From: Oscillospiraceae bacterium
GTDB lineage: Bacteria > Bacillota > Clostridia > Oscillospirales > Ruminococcaceae
Length of the DNA stretch: 14,406 bases
Direction of reading: 5' to 3'
Assembly: GCA_020024155.1 (NCBI GenBank)
Contig: JAHHUE010000041.1
Span: forward strand, 1 to 14,406
Part shown: piece after piece, positions 1 through 8,132 of the stretch
How positions within the stretch are numbered: the stretch's first letter is position 1
Layout of the letters: every line of letters begins with the position of its first letter
Notes under the pieces: generated by a model
What the model saw: the letters and a program-made list of their open reading frames with translations, nothing else
Told to the model about the DNA's origin: nothing
The model's database searches: none
Program-made: the position numbers and the translations under genes

Positions 1-41
1 GTATAAATATTATCAACAATCATAGAATTTTTTGTTAATAA

Positions 42-76
42 AAAATCAGTAGTATCCAAAAAATACTACTGATTTT
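42..76 (-). terminator. Intrinsic terminator closing the minus-strand operon
   Basis: A 14-bp perfect stem (42-55 with 63-76) encloses a 7-nt loop. Read on the minus strand, the 3' arm ends in a U run and continues into more U-rich sequence, as expected of a Rho-independent terminator for the gene that stops at 115. The plus-strand reading also has a T-rich tail (77-82), so it could work in both directions. A smaller 6-bp inverted repeat (80-85 with 92-97) lies between it and the stop codon and has no clear U tail. Confidence 0.85.
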
Positions 77-114
77 GTTTTTAGGTATAGTCCTAAATAT
101 TTTATTATTTCAAC

Positions 115-489
115 TTATTTTACGGAGTTTCCACAGTTTTTGCAAAATGAATCATCAACACTTACTTGTGTTCCACAATTAGAGCAAAATTTAATTACTA
201 CCTCTTTTGCTTCTTCTGCTGCTTCTGTTTCAGCATTTAAGTTCTCAATTTGCTTTTCAATTTTATCAATATCATCTATATATTGCTGAAAAAGCTCTTC
301 ATTGTGTTCGCCTGTTTTGTGCATTGTATAAACCAACACACCCAACTGTCTTTGAGCTTTTGAAAGTTCACTTCTAAGGCTCATTTCATCAATTTTGTCT
401 TTTCCTTTATCTATATATTCTCCTGCAACTTTTGCAACTTTATCTGCAACATTAGCAGATTTTTCAATAAAATCATCAAAAAAATTCAT
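115..489 (-). CDS. Small coiled-coil protein with C-terminal zinc ribbon
   Basis: This 124-aa protein has two parts. Residues about 10-100 are strongly charged and helical-looking, rich in Lys, Glu, Asp and Ala, and probably form a coiled coil. Residues 102-119 carry a C-x2-C-x10-C-x2-C zinc ribbon (Cys102, 105, 116, 119) of the short type common at the ends of uncharacterised Firmicute proteins. No signal peptide or membrane segment is visible. The start is supported by an AGGAG ribosome binding site 9 nt upstream. It is the last gene of the array, 23 nt after the kinase gene and just before the terminator at 42-76. The function is unknown. The helical-stalk plus zinc-ribbon layout suggests binding to a protein or nucleic-acid partner, but that is inference. 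Confidence 0.85.
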   Translation of the reverse strand: MNFFDDFIEKSANVADKVAKVAGEYIDKGKDKIDEMSLRSELSKAQRQLGVLVYTMHKTGEHNEELFQQYIDDIDKIEKQIENLNAETEAAEEAKEVVIKFCSNCGTQVSVDDSFCKNCGNSVK

Positions 490-512
490 ACAATATTTCT
501 CCTTTATTATTC

Positions 513-1439
513 TTAACCAAAAAATTCTCTAAGCATAGAATTTTGAGGGATATATCCTTCCGAAATATAATCACAAGTGCTGAAAACTTTCATCAACTCT
601 TCAAATTTCTGTGCCTCTGGTGTTCCACTGCTCAAATTATGTGAAAAGTTTTTAAGAGCAGAATTCATCACAAGAATTTCATAACTGAAAGAAGTGTCTA
701 AAAGTAAATCTGCATTAGGTTTATAAATCTTTATGTACTTATCTTCGCCATCACAAACACTTTGCCACATAGAAATTGTCTTTTCCGGTGAATGTCCACG
801 ATGCTTATAATCTCTTATCATTCTTCTTACAAGACGAATATCTCTTGTTGGCAAAACTCTTTGACCAAGATTTGAATATTCTTCTCTAAGTCCTGCGTAA
901 ATAGTAAAAACATTATCTCGTGGCAAACTGTCAAGAACCAGTGGATTAAGTGCGTGTATTCCTTCAACTATAACAAAACCGTCTCCAATTTCAAGTTCTG
1001 TTTTATCTTCTATTCTTCTTTCTTTCTTAAAATCAAACTCAGGAAAAACTGCTTTGCCCTCTTTTATCAGTTTTCCAAGGCATTTATCCATAAGTTCTAT
1101 ATCAACAGCAAGCACATTTTCATAATCTTTTGTTCCATCTGCAAGGCGTGGATAGTCTTCCGGATTTTTAAAAAAGTTATCCATAGAAACAACCTGAGCT
1201 TTCTTGCCCATTGCACGCAGTTTTTCTGCAATTTTATTACTTGTTGTTGTTTTGCCGCTGCTTGAAGGCCCTGTAAGCATTACTATATGCTTATTTGCAC
1301 CAATAATCTCTTTTGCAGTTGCATAAATACGAGATTCATATTCAAATTCGCAATGTCTGACAAATGATACTTTATCAGCACTTGCAGAATTTATAAGTGA
1401 AATTTCAACTAATCTTTTTGGAATCCAAATTGCTGGCAT
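513..1439 (-). CDS. Uridine kinase / phosphoribulokinase family nucleoside kinase, short form
   Basis: This 308-aa P-loop kinase probably phosphorylates a nucleoside such as uridine at the 5' position using ATP or GTP in the cytoplasm. Visible motifs are a Walker A loop GPSSSGKTT (57-65), a conserved SMDNFF segment (85-90), PEFDF (133-137), the Walker-B-like strand VIVEGIHALN (156-165), and an Arg-rich lid stretch around RLVRRMIRDYKHRG (202-215). From my knowledge of the family, many clostridial relatives are about 550 aa, with a TGS/threonyl-tRNA-synthetase-like N-terminal half before the kinase domain. Here only about 50 residues precede the P-loop. The start overlaps the end of hemZ by 31 nt but has a good GAGGTG ribosome binding site (1449-1454), so translation here is credible. 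The exact substrate is not certain. Confidence 0.85.
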   Translation of the reverse strand: MPAIWIPKRLVEISLINSASADKVSFVRHCEFEYESRIYATAKEIIGANKHIVMLTGPSSSGKTTTSNKIAEKLRAMGKKAQVVSMDNFFKNPEDYPRLADGTKDYENVLAVDIELMDKCLGKLIKEGKAVFPEFDFKKERRIEDKTELEIGDGFVIVEGIHALNPLVLDSLPRDNVFTIYAGLREEYSNLGQRVLPTRDIRLVRRMIRDYKHRGHSPEKTISMWQSVCDGEDKYIKIYKPNADLLLDTSFSYEILVMNSALKNFSHNLSSGTPEAQKFEELMKVFSTCDYISEGYIPQNSMLREFFG

Positions 1440-2866
1440 ACACTTATCACCTCATCTTTTCGGCTTAATATTGTATTAAAATCTTTTACATATTCTGCCG
1501 GATATTTATAATTGTATATTCTTTTTATTTCGCCATTAGGTCCAACCACCTTTGTAACGCCACCTGCACCACAAGATATAATGGTTTGGATTTCTTCCAT
1601 TATATAGATATTATACAAGCTTTCGTGTTGAGATAGTGAAAATCCCACATTTTCAAGGCTTTGCAGTGTAGATTTTTGTCTATACATATAATAAGGTACA
1701 TAGCCATTTTCAGCCAATATATCGCACTTTTCAAGCATTTTAGAAACATCACTGTAAGAATTATTTTGATTATTCATAACAATATTTGATGCTCGTTTAA
1801 GTGTAAGTGTGTGTACAGTAATATTTTCTGCACCAAGTTCCACACAACCTTTAAGAGAATTTTCAAAGCCTTCCACTGTATCAAGAGGTAAACCTGCAAT
1901 AATGTCTGTATTTATACTTTTAAATCCAATTTCTTTTGCCATATTGTAGCAGTCTATAAAATCTTGATGAGAGTGTTTTCTGCCAATTGCCTTTAAAACT
2001 TCATCTGAAAATGTCTGTGGGTTTATAGAAACTCTGTCTGCCCCCATATCTTTTATAATCTGCAACTTTTCTCTTGTTGTACAGTCTGGTCTGCCTGCCT
2101 CAACTGTGTATTCTTCTATATTTGATATATCAAAATTATCTTTAACAGCTTTCATTATTCTGTAAAGCTGTTGTGCATTTAATGATGTTGGTGTGCCACC
2201 ACCTATATATATTGTTTTAAGGTTAAGTTGTGCTTTCTCTGCTGTTTTTGCAGTATATGCAATTTCATCGCAAAGCTTATTCACATAATCTTCCATAAGT
2301 TTATCTGAATTTTTACTTGGCAAAGAAATAAATGAGCAGTAACTGCAACGAGAAGGACAAAACGGAATTGAAATATATAAGCTATAATCTTTTTTGTCTG
2401 CTTTATCTATTATATTCTTCTGTAAGTTAAAAATATTAAGACATAACTTAATTTTTTCTTCACTTACAAGATATTTATTTCTAAAAATATCCAAAACTTT
2501 ATTTATATCGCCATTATTTTTTGCGTATAAATTTCTCATAAGACGCACCGGACGCACACCTGTAAGCATTCCCCATTTAAGTTCTTTACCAAATGCCTGT
2601 GTGTAAAATCCATAAGCTATACGGCAAATATCCAACTGCACTTTATCCTTATTTTCTTCTAGTGGGATAAATGAAATATAACTTTTGCAGTCATATTTTA
2701 AAGATACAAGAATTTTTTTACTGTTTTGTCTTATATACAAAAAATTTTCTGAATTTTTGCAAAAATCTTTTCTTTTTCCAAATTCAACATTTACATCTTT
2801 TGTAAACATTCTTGTAAGTTGTTCTATTTCATAATGATGAGAAAAATTATCAAGTATTATAAACAC
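1409..2866 (-). CDS. hemZ: Radical SAM coproporphyrinogen III oxidase-like protein HemZ
   Basis: This 485-aa protein belongs to the HemN/HemW/HemZ radical SAM family, which includes oxygen-independent coproporphyrinogen III dehydrogenases of heme synthesis. The iron-sulfur cluster motif is FCPSRCSYCSF with Cys170, Cys174 and Cys177 (C-x3-C-x2-C). The SAM-binding GGGTPTS lies at 222-228. About 160 residues precede the radical SAM core, including a GVRPVRLM segment (103-110). This N-terminal extension is typical of HemZ, not HemN or HemW. The start is GTG at 2866, sharing one base with the stop of the preceding hydrolase gene (TAGTG), with an excellent GAGGAG site 7 nt upstream, so the two are probably translationally coupled. 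No other heme gene is in the window, so the actual substrate is unproven. Confidence 0.9.
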   Translation of the reverse strand: MFIILDNFSHHYEIEQLTRMFTKDVNVEFGKRKDFCKNSENFLYIRQNSKKILVSLKYDCKSYISFIPLEENKDKVQLDICRIAYGFYTQAFGKELKWGMLTGVRPVRLMRNLYAKNNGDINKVLDIFRNKYLVSEEKIKLCLNIFNLQKNIIDKADKKDYSLYISIPFCPSRCSYCSFISLPSKNSDKLMEDYVNKLCDEIAYTAKTAEKAQLNLKTIYIGGGTPTSLNAQQLYRIMKAVKDNFDISNIEEYTVEAGRPDCTTREKLQIIKDMGADRVSINPQTFSDEVLKAIGRKHSHQDFIDCYNMAKEIGFKSINTDIIAGLPLDTVEGFENSLKGCVELGAENITVHTLTLKRASNIVMNNQNNSYSDVSKMLEKCDILAENGYVPYYMYRQKSTLQSLENVGFSLSQHESLYNIYIMEEIQTIISCGAGGVTKVVGPNGEIKRIYNYKYPAEYVKDFNTILSRKDEVISVCQQFGFQKD

Positions 2867-3450
2867 TAGAGAACTCCTCGCAAATAAACATTTTGAACTT
2901 TTTCCTGATTAAATGTTGATAAATGTGCATGACCAGGCATAACTTTTACATTTTGATTTCCCACTATATCAACAATCTTTCTCAGTGATTTTATAAGAGT
3001 ATCATAATCTCCGCCGTCTAAGTCAGTTCTTCCAACTGTGCCGGCAAAAAGAGTGTCTCCGGAAATAAGCATATCATCAACCTTATAGCACATTCCACCT
3101 GGTGTATGACCTGGTGTTTGAAATGCAAAAATTTTTATCTGACCTATTTCCATTTTTGTTTTATCCTTAATAGGCACAAAATTTTTAAGTCTAAATTGGT
3201 CTATATCTTCCTGTGCCATATACATCGGTGCATCAGTATGAGCCAAAACATCTTCAAGACATTCACGATGGTCTTCGTGACCATGTGTCATAAAAACAGC
3301 TTTAAGCTCTGCTTTATCGTTTTTTAAAATCTGTTCAATATGTTCCCACTTAATACTGCAATCAAATAATACTGCATTGCCTTCATTGTCAGTCATTAAG
3401 TAGCAGTTTGTGCAGTATGGAACTTTACCTATAAGATGATAAACTTTCAT
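2866..3450 (-). CDS. Metallo-beta-lactamase-fold hydrolase, glyoxalase II-like
   Basis: This 194-aa cytoplasmic protein has the MBL fold of the YcbL/GloB-like group, which hydrolyses thioesters such as S-lactoylglutathione-type substrates, although many members are uncharacterised. The binuclear metal ligands are visible: THGHEDH (55-61, giving His56, His58, Asp60, His61), GHTPGG with His115, SGDTLF with Asp132, and PGHAH with His174. I chose ATG at 3450 over an upstream ATG at 3504. It has AAAGGG 7 nt upstream, starts just after the dtd stop, and gives the short N-terminus (MKVYHLIGKVPYCTNCYL) typical of the family, while the longer form would overlap dtd by 53 nt. It shares a base with the hemZ start. 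MBL hydrolase genes beside rel-dtd are a recurrent clostridial arrangement. Confidence 0.9.
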   Translation of the reverse strand: MKVYHLIGKVPYCTNCYLMTDNEGNAVLFDCSIKWEHIEQILKNDKAELKAVFMTHGHEDHRECLEDVLAHTDAPMYMAQEDIDQFRLKNFVPIKDKTKMEIGQIKIFAFQTPGHTPGGMCYKVDDMLISGDTLFAGTVGRTDLDGGDYDTLIKSLRKIVDIVGNQNVKVMPGHAHLSTFNQEKVQNVYLRGVL

Positions 3451-3451
3451 A

Positions 3452-3910
3452 TTATTGCCCTTTCCATTCATCTGTATCAATAATAATTGTAACTGGTCCG
3501 TCATTAGTAAGATTTATCTGCATATCTGCACCAAATTCACCATGTATAACTTCTTTAAAGCCCATTTGCTGCATTTCTCCTAAAAATTTTTCATAAATAG
3601 GGATAGCTTTTTCTGGGCGAGCAGCTTTTATAAATGAAGGTCTTCTACCTTTTTTTGTGTCTGCATAAAGTGTAAATTGACTTACAACCATACAGCTATA
3701 ATTATTATCAAGAGCAGATATATTCATTTTTCCATCAGAATCTTCAAAAATTCTCATTTCTGCAATTTTCTTTGCAAGAATTTCGGTATCTTTTTCTTCG
3801 TCTGTATCTTTTACGCCAAAAAGCACAACAAGACCTTGCTGCATATACTGCTTTTCTCCACCATTAATGGAAATCCACGCATCTTTTACTCTTTGAACAA
3901 CTGCTCTCAT
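3452..3910 (-). CDS. dtd: D-aminoacyl-tRNA deacylase
   Basis: This 152-aa enzyme removes D-amino acids (and glycine from mischarged tRNA-Ala) from tRNAs, protecting translation. It acts in the cytosol as a homodimer. Length and motifs match the family: the start MRAVVQRV, the catalytic-loop motif SQFTLYAD (77-84), GRRPSF (88-93), and the Gly-cisPro motif in NDGPVT (136-141), which enforces chiral selectivity. It starts 5 nt after the rel stop, with AGAGG overlapping the end of rel as ribosome binding site, and ends one base before the hydrolase start. The rel-dtd order is widely conserved in Firmicutes, which supports the call. Confidence 0.96.
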   Translation of the reverse strand: MRAVVQRVKDAWISINGGEKQYMQQGLVVLFGVKDTDEEKDTEILAKKIAEMRIFEDSDGKMNISALDNNYSCMVVSQFTLYADTKKGRRPSFIKAARPEKAIPIYEKFLGEMQQMGFKEVIHGEFGADMQINLTNDGPVTIIIDTDEWKGQ

Positions 3911-3915
3911 TTGTT

Positions 3916-6078
3916 TTAACCTCTTATTACGGAAACTATATTTTTATTTTTAGAAATTTTTGAAATAACACTGTTAAGATGGTCTGTATTTGCAACGCCA
4001 ATTGTAACTGACATTGAAATTCGCCCATCTGATGTCTGTCTTGCATTAAGTGCAAAAATAGGTATTCTCTGATTTGAAAACAAAGTTGATATTTCACTAA
4101 GTGCTGTACCATTATCAATTGCAATAATTTCCAATGTTGCTTTGTAATCTTCACGCACATTTTCTTCCCAATATGCATTGACCCAACGGCCTTCATTTTC
4201 TCCTTTGCGAAGCTCTTCTCTTGCATTAACACAAGATTTTTTGTGTATTGAAACACCAAAGCCACGAGTAATAAAACCAACTATATCATCACCAGGAAGT
4301 GGATTGCAACATTTTGAAAATTTAACAAGGCAGTTATCAATACCCTCAACAATAACGCCATTTGAGCTTTTAACCTTTTTGATTTCAGGTTTTATTTTTA
4401 TTTCAGGTGCATTTGACTGTCGTTCTTTCTGCATTTTTGCATAGTCTTCTTTTGCTTTAAGAACAACTTTTGACATTTGCAAGCCACCGTATCCAAGTGC
4501 TGCAAACATTTCTTCTGCACTGTTTAAACGCTGACGCTTTGCAAGACATTCCATAAACTTATCGTATTCATCATCGTGAAGTGTGATAAGATTTCTGCGA
4601 AGTTCTCTATCAAGAGCATTTTTACCCTCAATGATATTTTCTTCTTTCTTTTCTTTCTTAAACCAAGAGCGAATTTTACTTTTTGCCTCACTTGTTGTAA
4701 CAATATTCAGCCAGTCTCTACTTGGTCCTTTGTCCTTTGCACCAGTGATAACTTCTATAATTTCACCTGTGCTTACTTTATAATCTATGGAAACAATTTT
4801 TCCGTTAACCTTTGCACCAGTCATACGGTTACCAACAGCTGAGTGTATTGCATAAGCAAAGTCTATAACTGTTGCTCCATAAGGAAGATTTATAACATCT
4901 CCTTTTGGTGTAAATACAAAAACATCGTCTGGGACAAGCTCATTTTTTATATCGCTTAAAATTTCGCTTGTATCATCAGAATCTTTTTGACTTTCCAAAA
5001 TTTGACGCACCCATACAAGTTTTTCTTCCATATTATCTTGCCCTTGCACACCACTTTTATATTTCCAGTGGGCAGCAACACCGTATTCTGCTGTATGGTG
5101 CATATCCCATGTTCTTATTTGAATTTCAAAAGGAATACCTGCACGACCAATAACAGATGTATGCAATGATTGATACATATTTTGCTTTGGTGTTGAAATA
5201 TAATCTTTAAATCTTGATGGAATAGGACGGAACATATCATGCACAAGCATAAGTGCATTATAACATTCTGCCACATTATTAAGTATAATTCTTACAGCGT
5301 AAATATCATATATATCGCCTATATCTCTGCCTTGTATATACATTTTACGATATACGCCATATATACTTTTAACTCTGCCCATAACTGTTGCATCAATAAG
5401 CCCAAATTCTGTAAGCTTTTCTTTAACTTCTTCAACTATGCTGTCAACAAATTTCTGAGCATTTCCACCACGCTGAATTATGCGTTTTACTTCTTCATAT
5501 CCAACACTGTCAAGAATACGCAAAGATATATCTTGAAGTTCATCTTTAATACTGTTGATACCAAGACGATGAGCTATCGGAGCATAAACTTCCATAACTT
5601 CAAGAGCCTTATCTCTCTGTTTTTGTGGTTTCCAGCCCTTGTATGTTCTCATATTATGAAGACGGTCACATAATTTTATAAGCATAACACGTATATCCTG
5701 ACTCATCGCCAAGAGCATTTTACGCAAATTTTCTGCTTGTTGTTCTTCCTGAGTTGAGAGTACAATTTTGCCCAATTTTGTAACACCGTCAACAAGATGA
5801 GCAGTTTCTTTGCCAAATTCTTTTTCTATTTCTTCCAGTGTAACTGAAGTATCTTCCACTACATCGTGGAGCAAAGCTGCAACAATACTTGTTGTGTCAA
5901 GGCCTAATTCCAAAACAATTTCAGCAACTGAAACAGGATGTTCTATATATGGTTCACCGGTTTTACGAAATTGTCCTCTATGATTTTTTTCAGCCAAATT
6001 ATATGCCTTTTCTATAAGGTCAAGGTCATAATGTTTTCCACTTTCAATTATAAGATGTTTTAACTGTTCATACTTCAT
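3916..6078 (-). CDS. relA: Bifunctional (p)ppGpp synthetase/hydrolase Rel
   Basis: This 720-aa long RelA/SpoT homolog makes and degrades the stringent-response alarmone (p)ppGpp. The N-terminal HD hydrolase domain includes His47 in the EHPVSVAE segment and the HD pair at 71-72 in LLHDVVEDT. The synthetase domain has GRVKSIYGVYRKM (234-246) and RFKD (289-292), the version of the RxKD/ExDD motif found in bifunctional enzymes. A TGS domain follows (about 385-445), then a Cys-containing conserved region (Cys583, 590, 591, 616), and an ACT domain from about 646 to the end. The intact HD pair and RFKD argue for both activities. A GTG six bases upstream (6084) sits next to the GGTGG ribosome binding site, so I use the ATG at 6078. 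It lies 14 nt after recJ. Confidence 0.96.
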   Translation of the reverse strand: MKYEQLKHLIIESGKHYDLDLIEKAYNLAEKNHRGQFRKTGEPYIEHPVSVAEIVLELGLDTTSIVAALLHDVVEDTSVTLEEIEKEFGKETAHLVDGVTKLGKIVLSTQEEQQAENLRKMLLAMSQDIRVMLIKLCDRLHNMRTYKGWKPQKQRDKALEVMEVYAPIAHRLGINSIKDELQDISLRILDSVGYEEVKRIIQRGGNAQKFVDSIVEEVKEKLTEFGLIDATVMGRVKSIYGVYRKMYIQGRDIGDIYDIYAVRIILNNVAECYNALMLVHDMFRPIPSRFKDYISTPKQNMYQSLHTSVIGRAGIPFEIQIRTWDMHHTAEYGVAAHWKYKSGVQGQDNMEEKLVWVRQILESQKDSDDTSEILSDIKNELVPDDVFVFTPKGDVINLPYGATVIDFAYAIHSAVGNRMTGAKVNGKIVSIDYKVSTGEIIEVITGAKDKGPSRDWLNIVTTSEAKSKIRSWFKKEKKEENIIEGKNALDRELRRNLITLHDDEYDKFMECLAKRQRLNSAEEMFAALGYGGLQMSKVVLKAKEDYAKMQKERQSNAPEIKIKPEIKKVKSSNGVIVEGIDNCLVKFSKCCNPLPGDDIVGFITRGFGVSIHKKSCVNAREELRKGENEGRWVNAYWEENVREDYKATLEIIAIDNGTALSEISTLFSNQRIPIFALNARQTSDGRISMSVTIGVANTDHLNSVISKISKNKNIVSVIRG

Positions 6079-6085
6079 AGTCACA

Positions 6086-6090
6086 CCACC
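6086..6090 (-). promoter_or_regulatory. Ribosome binding site deciding the rel start
   Basis: GGTGG on the minus strand lies 7 nt before the ATG at 6078. The alternative in-frame GTG at 6084 would start only one base after this site, which is too close, so it is not the start. Confidence 0.65.
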
Positions 6091-6092
6091 AA

Positions 6093-8126
6093 TTAGTTTT
6101 GTAAATCCTTCATATAACTGCTTGTTGATAAATCTCTTTTATGGCTTACTTTTACAAGCCTAAAACAGTTTTTACCTTTAACATCAGCAGTTTCTATGAG
6201 TCCAAGTTCAAGCAGTATATCTACTATAACTTGAATTTTTCCACTTTCCATATCTTTAAATTTTACAAAAAGTGGTCTAATATCTTCACAACAAGTATTT
6301 ACTTGTCCAAGATATCTGTATATATAAGCAACATCTTGTCTTGTTGGACAAAGCATTGATTTTTGTTCCGGTGTAGCAAAAGAATTGTTTTTATAACTTC
6401 TGTACACATCATAACTATCTATTGCCTTGTCATCAAGACCTGTTGGTCTTACCTCTTTTATTTTCACAGAAACCATACTTCCCATATCACCATCGTATAT
6501 TGATAAGTTTGCTGTGATATCTATTAAATCTCCAACATTATATGCAAATTTGCTTGGAGAAACATTAAACATTACTCCTTGCAAAAAATTGTTGTTATTT
6601 TTTAATTTTAATCTTAAATGTTTTCCGTCACTTATTGGATAAATACCCACTATTTGAAGATTTTCTATCATAAACAATGGGTTTGGATTTCCGTTTCCAA
6701 ACGGAGAAAGATGATTTAACTGCCTTACACTTTCTACATTTATTTCTTCAATAGAAACAGCACAATCCACTTTAAGACTTTCTGTTTTATCAAGCTCTGA
6801 TATGTTTTTTGCCACATTATTTATCGCTTCTCTGAATCTTTCCAAATTTTCTTCTTCAAGTGTAAGACCTGCTGCAAGTTCATGCCCACCAAAACGCAAA
6901 AGCAAATCCTTTGTTTGTTCAAGTGCTCGATGAAGATTAAAGGAAGGCACACTTCTGCCACTTCCTTTATATCCGTCACCGTCTTCTGTTAAAACAATAG
7001 CCGGTTTTGCATAAGTTTCTACCAAGCGAGAAGCAACAATTCCAACTACACCTGGATGAAAATTCTTTGACCATACAACTATAACTCTATCTTTAACAAG
7101 ATTTGGGTCAGACTTAATTTCTTGCGTAATCTCTTCTGCCATTTTATTTTGAATATCTTGTCTTTTTTGATTTTCACTTTCCAACTGCTGAGCAAGCATC
7201 ATACTTTCTTCTTCGTCTTCACTGAGTAAAAGTTCAAGGGCAATAGTTGGGTCAGCCATTCTTCCTGCTGCATTTATTCTTGGAGCAATTGCATAGGCTA
7301 TGCTTTCGCTGGTTATCTCTTTATCTGACAATCCACAAACATCTATAAGACTTATAAATCCTTGTCTTGTGCCTTCATTAAGTAATGTCAAACCATTTTT
7401 TACAATTGTTCTGTTTTCGCCCTCTAAAATCATAAGGTCTGCAACTGTTCCAACAGCAACAAAATCGCCATAATAATCAAGCATTTCCATACAATCTGCC
7501 TGTTCAAGAGCACAAACAAGTTTAAATGCTACACCTGCACCACACAAAGTTTTGCAGGGACTTGTATCATCTGGTCTAAGTGGGTCAATAACTGCAAGTG
7601 CATTTGGAATTTTGCCTTTTGGTAGATGGTGGTCAGTTACAATAACATCTAAACCGATTTCATTTGCAACTTCAATTTCTGAAATTGCTGCTATACCGTT
7701 ATCCACAGTAATAACAAGGTCAACACCTTTATTTTTTAATCCACTAAGAATATCTGAATTTAGTCCATATCCATCTTTCTCTCTGTTTGGTAATTTGTAA
7801 AATACATTTGCTCCCATATTTTCAAGACAGGTAAAAAGTGTTGCTGTGGCACAAATACCGTCTACATCATAGTCACCATAGATAACTATTTTTTCTTGAT
7901 TATAGATAGCTTGGTTTATTCTTTCTACTGCAATGTCCATATCTTTCAATAAATATGGGTCAGATAATATTGTTGTATCTAAAAACAGCTCTTTTGCCTT
8001 GGCAGAATTTGATGCTCCTTTTGTTACAAGCACTTTTGCCAAAAGACTGGTTATACCAAGTGACTGTCTTAATTCGTCTACTTGTTGTATATTCAATTGT
8101 TTATTCTGCCATTTTCTGTAAAGCAT
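6093..8126 (-). CDS. recJ: Single-stranded-DNA-specific exonuclease RecJ
   Basis: This 677-aa 5'-3' single-strand DNA exonuclease of the DHH superfamily is used in recombination repair, mismatch repair and restart of stalled forks. Metal-binding motifs are visible: DYDVDG (85-90), the DNG motif at 142-144, DHH (165-167), RINAAGRM (283-290), and the DHHA1-type motif GSGRS...GGHELAAG (388-392 and 413-420). Residues about 450-560 fit the OB-like nucleic-acid-binding domain. Residues about 570-677 form an extra C-terminal domain as in longer Firmicute RecJ proteins. The start is ATG, 6 nt after the upstream gene, with AAGG overlapping that gene's end. In many Clostridia recJ is followed by apt and then rel; here rel follows directly after 14 nt. 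Confidence 0.95.
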   Translation of the reverse strand: MLYRKWQNKQLNIQQVDELRQSLGITSLLAKVLVTKGASNSAKAKELFLDTTILSDPYLLKDMDIAVERINQAIYNQEKIVIYGDYDVDGICATATLFTCLENMGANVFYKLPNREKDGYGLNSDILSGLKNKGVDLVITVDNGIAAISEIEVANEIGLDVIVTDHHLPKGKIPNALAVIDPLRPDDTSPCKTLCGAGVAFKLVCALEQADCMEMLDYYGDFVAVGTVADLMILEGENRTIVKNGLTLLNEGTRQGFISLIDVCGLSDKEITSESIAYAIAPRINAAGRMADPTIALELLLSEDEEESMMLAQQLESENQKRQDIQNKMAEEITQEIKSDPNLVKDRVIVVWSKNFHPGVVGIVASRLVETYAKPAIVLTEDGDGYKGSGRSVPSFNLHRALEQTKDLLLRFGGHELAAGLTLEEENLERFREAINNVAKNISELDKTESLKVDCAVSIEEINVESVRQLNHLSPFGNGNPNPLFMIENLQIVGIYPISDGKHLRLKLKNNNNFLQGVMFNVSPSKFAYNVGDLIDITANLSIYDGDMGSMVSVKIKEVRPTGLDDKAIDSYDVYRSYKNNSFATPEQKSMLCPTRQDVAYIYRYLGQVNTCCEDIRPLFVKFKDMESGKIQVIVDILLELGLIETADVKGKNCFRLVKVSHKRDLSTSSYMKDLQN

Positions 8127-8132
8127 TTATAT

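Noticed and set aside
3451..3504. Longer start (ATG at 3504) for the metallo-hydrolase
   Set aside because: It lies within dtd and adds 18 residues outside the fold. The downstream ATG has AAAGGG at proper distance.
3936..4280. A 114-codon same-strand frame inside the 3' part of rel
   Set aside because: It is an out-of-frame shadow of the ACT region. The rel frame is intact and conserved throughout, so there is no frameshift.
5239..5673. A 144-codon open frame on the plus strand opposite rel
   Set aside because: It is opposite the conserved synthetase and hydrolase region of Rel. The Tyr/Ile/Asn/Phe-rich, low-complexity product is typical of an antisense shadow in AT-rich genes.
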